The notes under the pieces are model-generated. The model did no database searches, was not told where the DNA came from, and worked only from the letters and a program-made list of their open reading frames with translations. A DNA stretch of 7,364 bases, from the NCBI GenBank assembly GCA_020851885.1, contig JADZBW010000236.1, forward strand, positions 1 to 7,364, given 5' to 3'. Shown here piece by piece: positions 1-6,693 of the stretch; position 1 is the first letter of the stretch, and every line of letters begins with the position of its first letter. The translations under genes and the position numbers were made by a program. This DNA is from Fimbriimonadaceae bacterium (lineage in GTDB: Bacteria > Armatimonadota > Fimbriimonadia > Fimbriimonadales > Fimbriimonadaceae).

Positions 1-806
1 CGGGCACGATCTCATCGATGATTCCAAATTCGAGCGCGCTTTCCGCAGTGAGCTTGAGGGCTTGGGCGGCTTCGGCTCCGCGCTCGGGCATTCGCCAAAG
101 GATTGCCGCACAGCCTTCGGGTGGAATGACCGAGTATACGGCGTGTTCCAGCATGAGGACGCGATTCGATGCGGCGATTCCGATCGCCCCACCGCTGCCC
201 CCCTCGCCAATCACGATTGCCACGGTGGGGACGGTGAGTTCGAACATCGCGAACATCCCGGCGGCGATGGCTTCGCTGATGCCACGGGACTCGCTCTCGA
301 CACCAGGGTCCGCGGCAGGCGTATCGATGAAGGAGATGACCGGCATACGGAAGCGCTCGGCCATGTCGAAGAGTCGAATGGCCTTGCGATAGCCTTCGGG
401 CTTGGCCATGCCGAAGTTTCGGAACTGTCGCTCCTGGATGTTTCGGCCCTTTTGGTGGCCCACGATCATCACGGGCTTGCCATCGAACATCGCGGGTCCG
501 CCAATGATCGCGTTATCGGTGAAGCCACGACGGTCGCCTTGAAGCTCGACGAAATCCGTGAAGATTGAGCCGATGTAATCGAGGGTGTAGGGGCGCTTTG
601 GCGCTCGGGCGACGAGCACCTTTTCCCATGGACCCAAGCGTTGGAACATCACTTCCACGTAATTGTCCCTTCGGCCTTCGAGCTCTTGGATCTTCGCCTC
701 GAGGTCGATGCGTTTACCGGCATTGTCTTCTTTACGGGCGAATTCCTTGAGCTTCTCGATGCCGTCCTCAAGCTCTTTTAGCGGACGATTCCATTCATCG
801 AAGTTC

Positions 807-814
<8 letters not shown>
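1..814 (-). CDS. accA: Acetyl-CoA carboxylase carboxyltransferase subunit alpha (partial, C-terminus cut by window edge)
   Basis: AccA pairs with AccD to move the carboxyl group from carboxybiotin to acetyl-CoA, giving malonyl-CoA, the first committed step of fatty acid synthesis in the cytoplasm. I translated 271 residues. Visible family motifs are RPYTLDYI (75-82), GDRRG (93-97), VGHQKGR (118-124), NFGMAKPEGYRKA (133-145), the oxyanion-type EGGSGGA (204-210), MLEHAVYSVI (221-230) and PPEGCAAILW (231-240). The N-terminus has the usual helical lead-in (KELEDGIEKL). About 50 C-terminal residues are missing relative to the roughly 320-residue family. The GTG start at 814-812 is chosen because a strong Shine-Dalgarno lies 5 nt upstream, because the N-terminus aligns with known AccA, and because the next in-frame ATG falls at residue 56. 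The gene overlaps the end of accD by 8 bp, which implies translational coupling. Oddity: the usual DTPGAYPG reads DTPAADPG (164-171). Confidence 0.97.
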
Positions 815-1616
<802 letters not shown>

Positions 1617-1650
1617 CGTCCGTGTGCTCAAAGGAAAGACAGGATACCCA

Positions 1651-1671
1651 AGGAACCTAAGATAGGTTCTT
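1651..1671. repeat. Inverted repeat in the accD leader
   Basis: The arms AGGAACCTA and TAGGTTCTT flank the 3-nt spacer AGA. They pair over nine positions with one G-T wobble, and the inner seven pairs are perfect. The repeat lies 35-55 bp upstream of the accD ATG. It is not followed by a T run, so a terminator is unlikely; an operator or an mRNA hairpin controlling accD-accA is possible. This is inference from symmetry and position only. Confidence 0.4.
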
Positions 1672-1700
1672 CCTATTCATTGAGACGAAGTCCCTGATAT

Positions 1701-1717
1701 CTCGCTAAATTTGCGAG
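1701..1717. repeat. 17-bp imperfect palindrome upstream of accD
   Basis: The sequence is CTCGC-TAAATTT-GCGAG: 5-bp perfect outer arms around an AT-rich core that is itself partly symmetric. The form resembles a dimeric transcription-factor site. It sits about 85-100 bp upstream of the accD start, in the space shared with the plus-strand zinc-ribbon frame. No known operator family is recognised. Confidence 0.3.
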
Positions 1718-1788
1718 GTCGACGTGCCGACACTTTCCGTAAGCGCGACTCGTCCGTACGATTGCGTGCTTACTGGGGAAAAATTTTG

Positions 1789-1986
1789 TTGAGGGTTAGT
1801 GAAACTCGGTGCTCCCGATGTGCACAATCCGTTCAATCTGAACGGGGCACGGGACTTTGCGAGCAATGCGAGAAGTCGGATCGCAATCTCGAAGCCTTGC
1901 GGATGGACGGCGTCTCGGATCAGGCGGTCGTCGAGATGCTTGAAATTCCTTCAATTGGCGATTCGCCATTGCCCAAAACTGGTTAG
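1789..1986 (+). CDS. Small zinc-ribbon protein, unrecognised family
   Basis: I do not recognise this gene. From a TTG start at 1789 it encodes about 65 residues. The visible feature is a CSRC, 12 residues, CEQC pattern near the N-terminus, typical of a treble-clef or zinc-ribbon metal site. A mixed polar stretch (SDRNLEALRMDGVSDQAV) then leads to a proline-rich tail ending PLPKTG. There is no membrane segment or signal peptide. The start is uncertain: TTG at 1789 has GGGGA 9 nt upstream, the frame stays open back to a TTG at 1711 (91 residues), and there is no ATG before the cysteines. An overlapping frame from a GTG at 1799 lacks the paired cysteines and is less likely. It is divergent from accD and ends 29 bp before the next gene, whose promoter lies just after it. 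Confidence 0.55.
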   Translation: MRVSETRCSRCAQSVQSERGTGLCEQCEKSDRNLEALRMDGVSDQAVVEMLEIPSIGDSPLPKTG

Positions 1987-2003
1987 TCGCCTTCTGGCAT
2001 AGC

Positions 2004-2009
2004 TATAAT
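2004..2009 (+). promoter_or_regulatory. -10 box of a probably leaderless promoter
   Basis: A perfect TATAAT ends 6 nt before the ATG at 2016, so transcription would be expected to start at or next to the start codon itself. There is no Shine-Dalgarno before this ATG, which fits a leaderless mRNA. No good -35 hexamer was found at 16-18 bp spacing (TGGTTA at 1980-1985 matches only weakly). Confidence 0.6.
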
Positions 2010-2015
2010 CCACCG

Positions 2016-2987
2016 ATGGTCAAGGTGGGCATTCTCGGCGCTGGAGGCATGGGCAATGTTCACGCCCGGCAGTATCGGAAGATGTCCGACGTGGACCTCT
2101 ATTTCTTCGATCCCCTTCCCGACAAGAGCGAAGCGTTCGCCAAGCAGTGGGACGTCGAGCCTTTGGATTCCCCTGAATCGGTCATTTCCAAGTGCGATGT
2201 GGTCGACATTTGCCTGCCCACCGACATGCATGTCGACGCCGGGTTGCAGTCCATTTCCGCAGGCCGCGCGACCTTTATCGAGAAGCCCTTGGCGCGGTCG
2301 GTCGAAGACTGCGTCAGGTTGATGTCGGCGGCGGAAAAGGGAGGCGTGGTGTTAATGCCCGGACAGGTGGTTCGCTTCTTTGCCGAGTTTGCCACTGGGC
2401 ATCGGCTGGTGAAGAAAGGCGCGGTGGGGACACCAGCGGCGGCGCGCACTCGTCGTGGAGGCCTGGCGCCACTCGGCTCTCGGGGTTGGTTCCAGGATCA
2501 TGCCCGTTCCGGTGGCGTTCTGCTGGACTTGGCAGTGCATGATTTTGATTGGCTTCGTTGGACACTCGGGGAAGTCACCCAGGTGTATGCGCGGTCGGTA
2601 GGCATTCAAGTTGGAAGCGGTCCCGATTATGCGCTGACAACCCTGTCATTCGAAGGCGGGGCGGTGGGTCATGTGGAGGCTACTTGGATGGATCCAAGCG
2701 GCTTCCGCACCACCTTCGAAGTCGCCGGGAGCAAAGGGCTGATCCAACACGATTCGCGGAACAACGCCGCGCTGAGAACGACCTTCGATGGGCGGACCTT
2801 TACGGACAATGCCCTGTCGCCGACCGATGATCCCTACTACCTCGAACTGAGGGGTTTTCTCGAAGCCGTTCGGGATCGAACGGAGCCACCGGTCACCGGC
2901 TATGATGGAGCCATGGCCGTAAGCATCGCTTTGGCGGCGGTCGAGAGCGCAAAGACGGGCGTCGCCCAGGTCCCCGTTCGGCCCTAG
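2016..2987 (+). CDS. Gfo/Idh/MocA-family NAD(P)-dependent oxidoreductase
   Basis: This 323-residue protein has the two-domain layout of sugar- and inositol-type dehydrogenases. The N-terminal Rossmann fold opens with GILGAGGMG (5-13), the dinucleotide-binding GxGxxG. The family motif EKP is at 89-91, with Lys90 the usual catalytic lysine. In the C-terminal substrate domain, GGVLLDLAVHDFDWL (166-180) supplies the Asp171, His175 and Asp178 pattern, with His175 the usual catalytic histidine. Length is normal. The substrate cannot be told from sequence; members act on sugars, inositols, UDP-sugars or biliverdin. The start is fixed by the GILGAGG motif at residue 5 and the TATAAT box just upstream. 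It appears to be transcribed alone, since the next gene has its own -10-like box. Confidence 0.93.
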   Translation: MVKVGILGAGGMGNVHARQYRKMSDVDLYFFDPLPDKSEAFAKQWDVEPLDSPESVISKCDVVDICLPTDMHVDAGLQSISAGRATFIEKPLARSVEDCVRLMSAAEKGGVVLMPGQVVRFFAEFATGHRLVKKGAVGTPAAARTRRGGLAPLGSRGWFQDHARSGGVLLDLAVHDFDWLRWTLGEVTQVYARSVGIQVGSGPDYALTTLSFEGGAVGHVEATWMDPSGFRTTFEVAGSKGLIQHDSRNNAALRTTFDGRTFTDNALSPTDDPYYLELRGFLEAVRDRTEPPVTGYDGAMAVSIALAAVESAKTGVAQVPVRP

Positions 2988-3016
2988 ACTTTGAATCCTT
3001 CGGGACGGTCCATCCG

Positions 3017-3022
3017 TAACAT
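3017..3022 (+). promoter_or_regulatory. -10-like box of a probably leaderless promoter
   Basis: TAACAT fits the TANNNT form and ends 6 nt before the ATG at 3029, the same spacing as the box at 2004-2009. No Shine-Dalgarno precedes the ATG. A TTGAAT at 2991-2996 resembles a -35 but would be 20 bp away, which is too far for a standard pair. Confidence 0.4.
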
Positions 3023-3028
3023 CAAACA

Positions 3029-3310
3029 ATGAAGTCTGCGAACGGCGTCGTCGTGCTGGTCCTCGGCATCTTGTCCCTAACAGGGTTTGGATGCCTGACC
3101 GGGATCCCCGCATGGATCATGGGCAATGCCGCCTTGAGGGACATCGACGCGGGCCTTGCCGATCCCAACGAGCGTGGAATGGTGGTCGCCGGTCGGCTGC
3201 TTGGGATGATCGCAACCTGTTTGGCGATTCTTGTGATCTGCCTGTGGCTGTTCTTCGTCGTTGGAATCTTCGGAATGGCGGCGATTGGAGCCTCGCAAAG
3301 CAGACACTAA
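3029..3310 (+). CDS. Small membrane protein, DUF4190-like
   Basis: The product is 93 residues and mostly hydrophobic. Residues 6-35 (VVVLVLGILSL, a Cys-Leu turn, then GIPAWIMGNAAL) match the DUF4190 pattern of a membrane segment followed by a GIPAWI.G..AL turn. A polar loop follows (RDIDAGLADPNERGM, about 37-51), then AGRLLGMIATCLAIL and a second long membrane stretch to about residue 88. The function of DUF4190 proteins is not established, and no catalytic motif is visible. The ATG at 3029 is supported by the TAACAT box 6 nt upstream and by the hydrophobic N-terminus. Its TAA stop interlocks with the TAG stop of the LCP gene on the opposite strand. Confidence 0.8.
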   Translation: MKSANGVVVLVLGILSLTGFGCLTGIPAWIMGNAALRDIDAGLADPNERGMVVAGRLLGMIATCLAILVICLWLFFVVGIFGMAAIGASQSRH

Positions 3311-4584
3311 CGGCCAGCCGGTGTTCCGGATGGCATCAGTTTGTCCTTGAGATCCTCCCCGATGACGATCTGAATCTCGGGTTCCCATTCGTTGGCCACT
3401 TTGACTTCCTTCGTGATCGAGGGTGCGCCGAGGGTTCTTTGGATATCGCGGGCGGCCTCTTCGAAGGAGGCCTTGCGATAGACGATCGTGGTGATCGGGC
3501 TATTGGGGGCGTTCCCCGGGGCTTTGGCGCTGTAACCCCGACCGCTAAGGGCTTCGGCGGCGAGGCGGGCCAATCCGGGCGTCTTTGTCCCGTTGCGAAT
3601 TTCGATTCGGACTAGGCGTCGCATAGCGGTGTCGTCGCCCTTAATCAGCCAGTCGACCATCGCCTGAGCGCGTTCGGTATCCAGACGGTAGTAGTAGGCG
3701 CCCGTGCTGTTATCGTCTTCACCGGGAACGGTTGCGCTTTGGAGAGTCCTGGATGGCGATCCTTTGAAGATTTCGGCAAGGGCAAAGAGTTGGATCTTCT
3801 GGAGGTCGGTGTCGATCTGCTGGAAGCCAGTTGCGATAATCTCGTCGGCGCGGAGTATGTTGCTCGGTGAATTGGCGGAGGCCATCAGGGCTTGCACCAG
3901 TTGTTGCTGTCTGGCCGTTCTTCTAATGTCGCCTTCCTCGTCGGATCGGCCCTCCCCGGGATTGGAGTGTCGGAAACGGACGAATCCTTCTGCACGAGCG
4001 CCATCCAAGTGCTGGCGTCCGGGTTGCAAATCTACGTGGAGTTGACCCCAGTTGTCGTCGTACTTCATGCGGTCGATTGCTTCGACATCGACGCCCCCAA
4101 TGGCATCCACGATTTCCCGCACCGCGTAGGGTTTGATGACCACGTAATGGTCGATCGAGATGGTGAACATCGACTCCAACGTGCGCTTGAGAAGGTCGAT
4201 TCCGCCTCGCGCGAGGGTGGCGTTGATCTTGCCAGAGACCTGGTCCGGTGCATTGACATAGGTGTCGCGCGGGACTGAGCACGCGCGAACGGTGCGGCCC
4301 TCAAGGTCGGCGCGAATGAGCATGATGGTGTCCGCCCGGCTGTTCTTGGTGTAAGGCATTCCCTTGCGGTCGCGATTGTAGTCTTGGCCGACAAGGAGGA
4401 TGGTGAGTTCTCGTCGGTTGGGGAAGTCACCGCGCGGATCGGTTTTGGCCTTGACGACCCTGATGAAACCGCCTTCGCCGTCAGTCAACGTGCCAGTGAT
4501 ATTCGCAACGAGCCTTGCGCCCGCGCCTACCACCAAACATCCGCCCAAAAACAGGGCATAGAGGACCCCTTTAAACCACTTCAT
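3307..4584 (-). CDS. LCP-family (LytR-CpsA-Psr) cell-wall glycopolymer ligase with LytR_C domain
   Basis: LCP enzymes transfer lipid-linked glycopolymers onto peptidoglycan at the outer face of the cytoplasmic membrane. This protein has 425 residues. One membrane segment (about 6-28, GVLYALFLGGCLVVGAGARL) anchors it. The LCP domain spans about 58-235 and shows LLVGQD (63-68), SRADTIML (82-89), SVPRDTYV (103-110), GKINATLARGG (118-128), HYVVIKPYAV (146-155), AIGGVDV (161-167), GFVRFRHS (200-207) and GDIRRTARQQQ (218-228). The arginines and aspartates of these motifs bind the lipid pyrophosphate and Mg2+ in studied members. A LytR_C domain follows at about 325-415 (VRIEIRNGTKTPGLA, 325-339). 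The ATG is fixed by the membrane anchor. A TATAAT lies 15 nt upstream with no clear Shine-Dalgarno, so the mRNA leader would be short. The exact acceptor polymer cannot be told. Confidence 0.93.
   Translation of the reverse strand: MKWFKGVLYALFLGGCLVVGAGARLVANITGTLTDGEGGFIRVVKAKTDPRGDFPNRRELTILLVGQDYNRDRKGMPYTKNSRADTIMLIRADLEGRTVRACSVPRDTYVNAPDQVSGKINATLARGGIDLLKRTLESMFTISIDHYVVIKPYAVREIVDAIGGVDVEAIDRMKYDDNWGQLHVDLQPGRQHLDGARAEGFVRFRHSNPGEGRSDEEGDIRRTARQQQLVQALMASANSPSNILRADEIIATGFQQIDTDLQKIQLFALAEIFKGSPSRTLQSATVPGEDDNSTGAYYYRLDTERAQAMVDWLIKGDDTAMRRLVRIEIRNGTKTPGLARLAAEALSGRGYSAKAPGNAPNSPITTIVYRKASFEEAARDIQRTLGAPSITKEVKVANEWEPEIQIVIGEDLKDKLMPSGTPAGR
3313..3334. terminator. Candidate hairpin at a convergent gene junction
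   Basis: Arms GCCA-G-CCGG and CCGG-A-TGGC enclose a TGTT loop: eight pairs with one G/A mismatch. The hairpin begins 2 nt after the stop of the DUF4190-like gene and lies in the last codons of the LCP gene. Only TTT follows on the plus strand, so it lacks the strong T run of an intrinsic terminator. It may still help both transcripts end, as there is no intergenic space here. Confidence 0.35.
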
Positions 4585-4599
4585 CTAGTTGTTAACACA

Positions 4600-4605
4600 A
4601 TTATA
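4600..4605 (-). promoter_or_regulatory. -10 box for the LCP gene
   Basis: On the minus strand a perfect TATAAT lies 15 nt before the LCP ATG, predicting an mRNA leader of only about 8-9 nt. The likely start region overlaps an 8-bp palindrome, TGTTAACA (4590-4597), which could be a regulator site. No convincing -35 hexamer is present. Confidence 0.5.
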
Positions 4606-4673
4606 CGTTCGGGCTGGTTCCGAGGCGCGGGTAGGGTCCCACTGGCCTAACCCAAGCGAGTTGATGGTCCAAG

Positions 4674-4679
4674 TAAACT
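4674..4679 (+). promoter_or_regulatory. -10-like box for the osmC operon, probably leaderless
   Basis: TAAACT fits the TANNNT form and ends 7 nt before the ATG at 4687. This supports ATG 4687, rather than the GTG at 4681, as the osmC start. There is no Shine-Dalgarno and no clear -35 hexamer. Together with the minus-strand box at 4600-4605 it makes this a divergent promoter region. Confidence 0.4.
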
Positions 4680-4686
4680 TGTGGCC

Positions 4687-5142
4687 ATGGCTCATGTTCA
4701 CGAGTATCCAGTTACAGTTCAGTGGTCGGGCGGGCGCGAAGGTTCCGGTTCGGTGACCGCCGACAAGTCCGGGGTCGCCAATCCTCTCGGCGTTCCTGCC
4801 GAGTTTCAGGGGACCGGGGCAGGGACCAACCCAGAAGAACTCCTGGCGAGCGCCGTTGCCGGTTGCTACTCCATCACCTTCGGGATCATCGCGGCGAATC
4901 AGAAGCTGCCGGTGACGAACTTGGAAGTGAAGGCGGTTGGAGAAGTCGAGCAGAGTGGCGCGAGTTTCACCTACAAGAAGATCACGATCCGGCCGCGGAT
5001 CACCGTCGCGGCCGATGCGACCGACGAGCAGATCGCCAAGATCGAAGACATGTCGCATAAGGCGGACGCCTACTGCATTATCACCAACGCGGTTCGTGGC
5101 AAGGTCGAGATCGCGGTCGAGCAAGAAATCATCCGGTCCTAA
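4687..5142 (+). CDS. osmC: OsmC-family peroxiredoxin (organic hydroperoxide reductase)
   Basis: OsmC/Ohr proteins reduce organic hydroperoxides in the cytoplasm with a pair of cysteines, usually recycled by lipoylated proteins. From ATG 4687 the protein has 151 residues, a normal length. The family hallmarks are TNPEELLASAVAGCYSITF (47-65), with the peroxidatic Cys60 and helix Glu50/Glu51, and KADAYCIITNAVRG (125-138), with the resolving Cys130. Arg17 in SGGREGSG is in the place of the active-site arginine. This pattern (KA..YC.I.NAV) points to OsmC rather than Ohr. The GTG at 4681 would add two residues; ATG is preferred because of the TAAACT box. It is the first gene of a tight plus-strand cluster, 4 bp ahead of the acetyltransferase. 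Confidence 0.93.
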   Translation: MAHVHEYPVTVQWSGGREGSGSVTADKSGVANPLGVPAEFQGTGAGTNPEELLASAVAGCYSITFGIIAANQKLPVTNLEVKAVGEVEQSGASFTYKKITIRPRITVAADATDEQIAKIEDMSHKADAYCIITNAVRGKVEIAVEQEIIRS

Positions 5143-5146
5143 TGCA

Positions 5147-5893
5147 ATGACGCTGGAGCGTGCGATCGACGTCTTCGGCGAAGGCTTTGGATACACCCGC
5201 ACCTTCACCCATCCTTTCGAGTACCTCCGGGTGGGCAAGTTGCGGGTGATGAGGGACCTGGGGCGAACAAGGGGCGCCGAACGAGTCCAGGAGATTCTGG
5301 TTTACGGCCTTTCAGCAGACGAGGCAATCGATGAGATCCGGCGCTATTCGCCCGCCAAGTTCTTCCTTTGCGCGATCCATGATCTGGATGTCGATGAAGT
5401 TCGAATCAAGGAGGACTTCAAGAGTCACGGATTTCGGCTCCACGGTCGGGAGCAGATGTTCGTTCGCGATTTGAACGAGCCGATCGAGCCTTGTCACCAA
5501 TGGAATGTGCGCCGGGTTGCGTCATGGGTCGATGCGGAAGCGATCAGGAAGGTGGCAAGACGGCAAATCCTCGATGAGGACATCCACGACGGCGACGCCA
5601 AGCTGCGACTCTACGTTTGCTTTGAAGACGATGTGCCTATCGGTTGGGTGCGGAGTATCCGAACTCATTTCGATTCAACCTGGGTTTCCAACCTCCACGT
5701 GGTAGAGCCTTACCGCCGGCAAGGGGTTGCTTCCGCCCTCATGGCGACGATGCTGGGAGAGGATCGGAGGTACGGAGTCCAATGGAGCGTCCTGCTTGCA
5801 AGCGCGTCGGGCGCCAAGCTTTATCCCCGCTTGGGATATCGGCAGATCGGATTGCTCCAAATGTTCTCACCTATCAAGTCGCGGTGGACATAA
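5147..5893 (+). CDS. GNAT-family N-acetyltransferase
   Basis: GNAT enzymes move an acetyl group from acetyl-CoA to an amine; the acceptor here is unknown. The protein has 248 residues from the ATG at 5147. The C-terminal half (about 120-240) carries the catalytic fold: FEDDVPIGWVRS (159-170), then WVSNLHVVEPYRRQGVASAL (179-198) with the acetyl-CoA pyrophosphate loop RRQGVA, then SGAKLYPRLGY (221-231) with the typical Tyr226. The N-terminal 115 residues (HPFEYLRVGKLRVMRDLGR, 22-40, onwards) show no acetyl-CoA motif. They could be a degenerate GNAT half or a partner domain. The frame is open far upstream into osmC, but the first sensible start is the ATG 4 bp after the osmC stop. There is no Shine-Dalgarno, so translational coupling is likely. 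Confidence 0.88.
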   Translation: MTLERAIDVFGEGFGYTRTFTHPFEYLRVGKLRVMRDLGRTRGAERVQEILVYGLSADEAIDEIRRYSPAKFFLCAIHDLDVDEVRIKEDFKSHGFRLHGREQMFVRDLNEPIEPCHQWNVRRVASWVDAEAIRKVARRQILDEDIHDGDAKLRLYVCFEDDVPIGWVRSIRTHFDSTWVSNLHVVEPYRRQGVASALMATMLGEDRRYGVQWSVLLASASGAKLYPRLGYRQIGLLQMFSPIKSRWT

Positions 5894-5899
5894 TAGACT

Positions 5900-6691
5900 A
5901 TGCGCAGAAAACTGGTGGCCGGGAATTGGAAGATGAACATGACCGCCCCGGAGGCCGAGGCGGCGATCGAGTCCTGTGTCGATTTGGTTAGCCTGAAGGA
6001 TAACGTCGACGTCATCCTATGCCCGCCTTTTCTGACCATCCCGAAGGTGAGGGAATTGACGAAAGCGTGCCCGATCGGCTTGGGTGCGCAAGATGTTTTC
6101 TGGATGCCGAAGGGCGCGTTTACCGGTCAGATCAGCGCGCCAATGCTCCTTGCCTCAGGCTGTTCCTATTGCATTGTCGGGCACTCGGAGACGAGAGGCC
6201 GGTTTGGGAAGCTGGAAGTTCCAGCGGAGACGCTGTGCTATTTTGGCGAGACCGATCACACCGTCCACCTGAAAATTGGAGCGCTGGTGGCCCATGGCAT
6301 TCACCCGATCCTTTGTGTGGGAGAGACTCAGGTTGAGCGCGATGCGCAAATGACCGATGCGGTCATCACCACGCAACTCGAAATAGCTCTAACCGGCCAC
6401 GACCCGGAAGAACTCGACGAACTGGTGGTCGCCTATGAACCGGTTTGGGCCATCGGAACTGGAAACGTTTGCGATACCGCCGAGGCGGAGCGCGTGTGCG
6501 GGATGATTCGGTCGATCTTGGAAGACCTCGTTGGTCAGGAGTTGGCCGAAAAGCTAAGAGTCCTCTATGGAGGCTCCGTGAAGGCATCCAATGCCAAGGA
6601 GCTCTTCTCCCAACCGAACATCGATGGTGGTCTCGTCGGAGGAGCCAGTCTCGATCCCAAGGAGTTTGCCGCCGTCATTGCGGCCGCCTAG
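5900..6691 (+). CDS. tpiA: Triosephosphate isomerase
   Basis: This enzyme interconverts dihydroxyacetone phosphate and glyceraldehyde 3-phosphate in glycolysis and gluconeogenesis. All key residues are present: Asn9 and Lys11 (AGNWKMN), His95 and Glu97 (IVGHSET), the catalytic base Glu180 with flexible loop 6 (AYEPVWAIGTG, 179-189), YGGSVKASNA (223-232) and the phosphate-binding DGGLVGGASL (242-251). Length is 263, against about 250 usually. The excess lies directly after His95-Ser-Glu: where most enzymes read GHSERRQYFGETD, this one has about 13 extra residues (RGRFGKLEVPAETLC) before YFGETD. The ATG is fixed by the RRKLVAGNWK N-terminus. It begins 6 bp after the GNAT stop without a Shine-Dalgarno. 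A CATAAT at 5889-5894, ending 5 nt upstream, could be an internal leaderless promoter. Confidence 0.96.
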   Translation: MRRKLVAGNWKMNMTAPEAEAAIESCVDLVSLKDNVDVILCPPFLTIPKVRELTKACPIGLGAQDVFWMPKGAFTGQISAPMLLASGCSYCIVGHSETRGRFGKLEVPAETLCYFGETDHTVHLKIGALVAHGIHPILCVGETQVERDAQMTDAVITTQLEIALTGHDPEELDELVVAYEPVWAIGTGNVCDTAEAERVCGMIRSILEDLVGQELAEKLRVLYGGSVKASNAKELFSQPNIDGGLVGGASLDPKEFAAVIAAA

Positions 6692-6693
6692 TC

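Noticed and set aside
62..568. 168-residue plus-strand reading frame
   Set aside because: It is antisense to accA, which is certain from its motifs. Its His/Asp/Gly-rich composition is typical of a mirrored coding frame.
1799..2002. 67-residue plus-strand frame from a GTG, overlapping the zinc-ribbon frame
   Set aside because: It lacks the paired CxxC motifs that support the other frame, and the GAGGG upstream is only 3 nt from the GTG, too close for a ribosome site.
2646..3113. 155-residue minus-strand reading frame
   Set aside because: It spans the end of the oxidoreductase, the intergenic gap and the start of the DUF4190-like gene in antisense, with Arg/Ser-rich sequence and no domain.
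4937..5146. 70-residue upstream extension of the GNAT reading frame
   Set aside because: The stretch is Arg/Ser-rich and lies out of frame inside osmC. The ATG at 5147, 4 bp after the osmC stop, is the natural start.
4585..5238. 217-residue minus-strand reading frame ending directly at the LCP start
   Set aside because: It covers osmC on the opposite strand. OsmC motifs with both cysteines make the plus strand the coding one, and the antisense product shows no domain. It would also overlay the divergent promoters.
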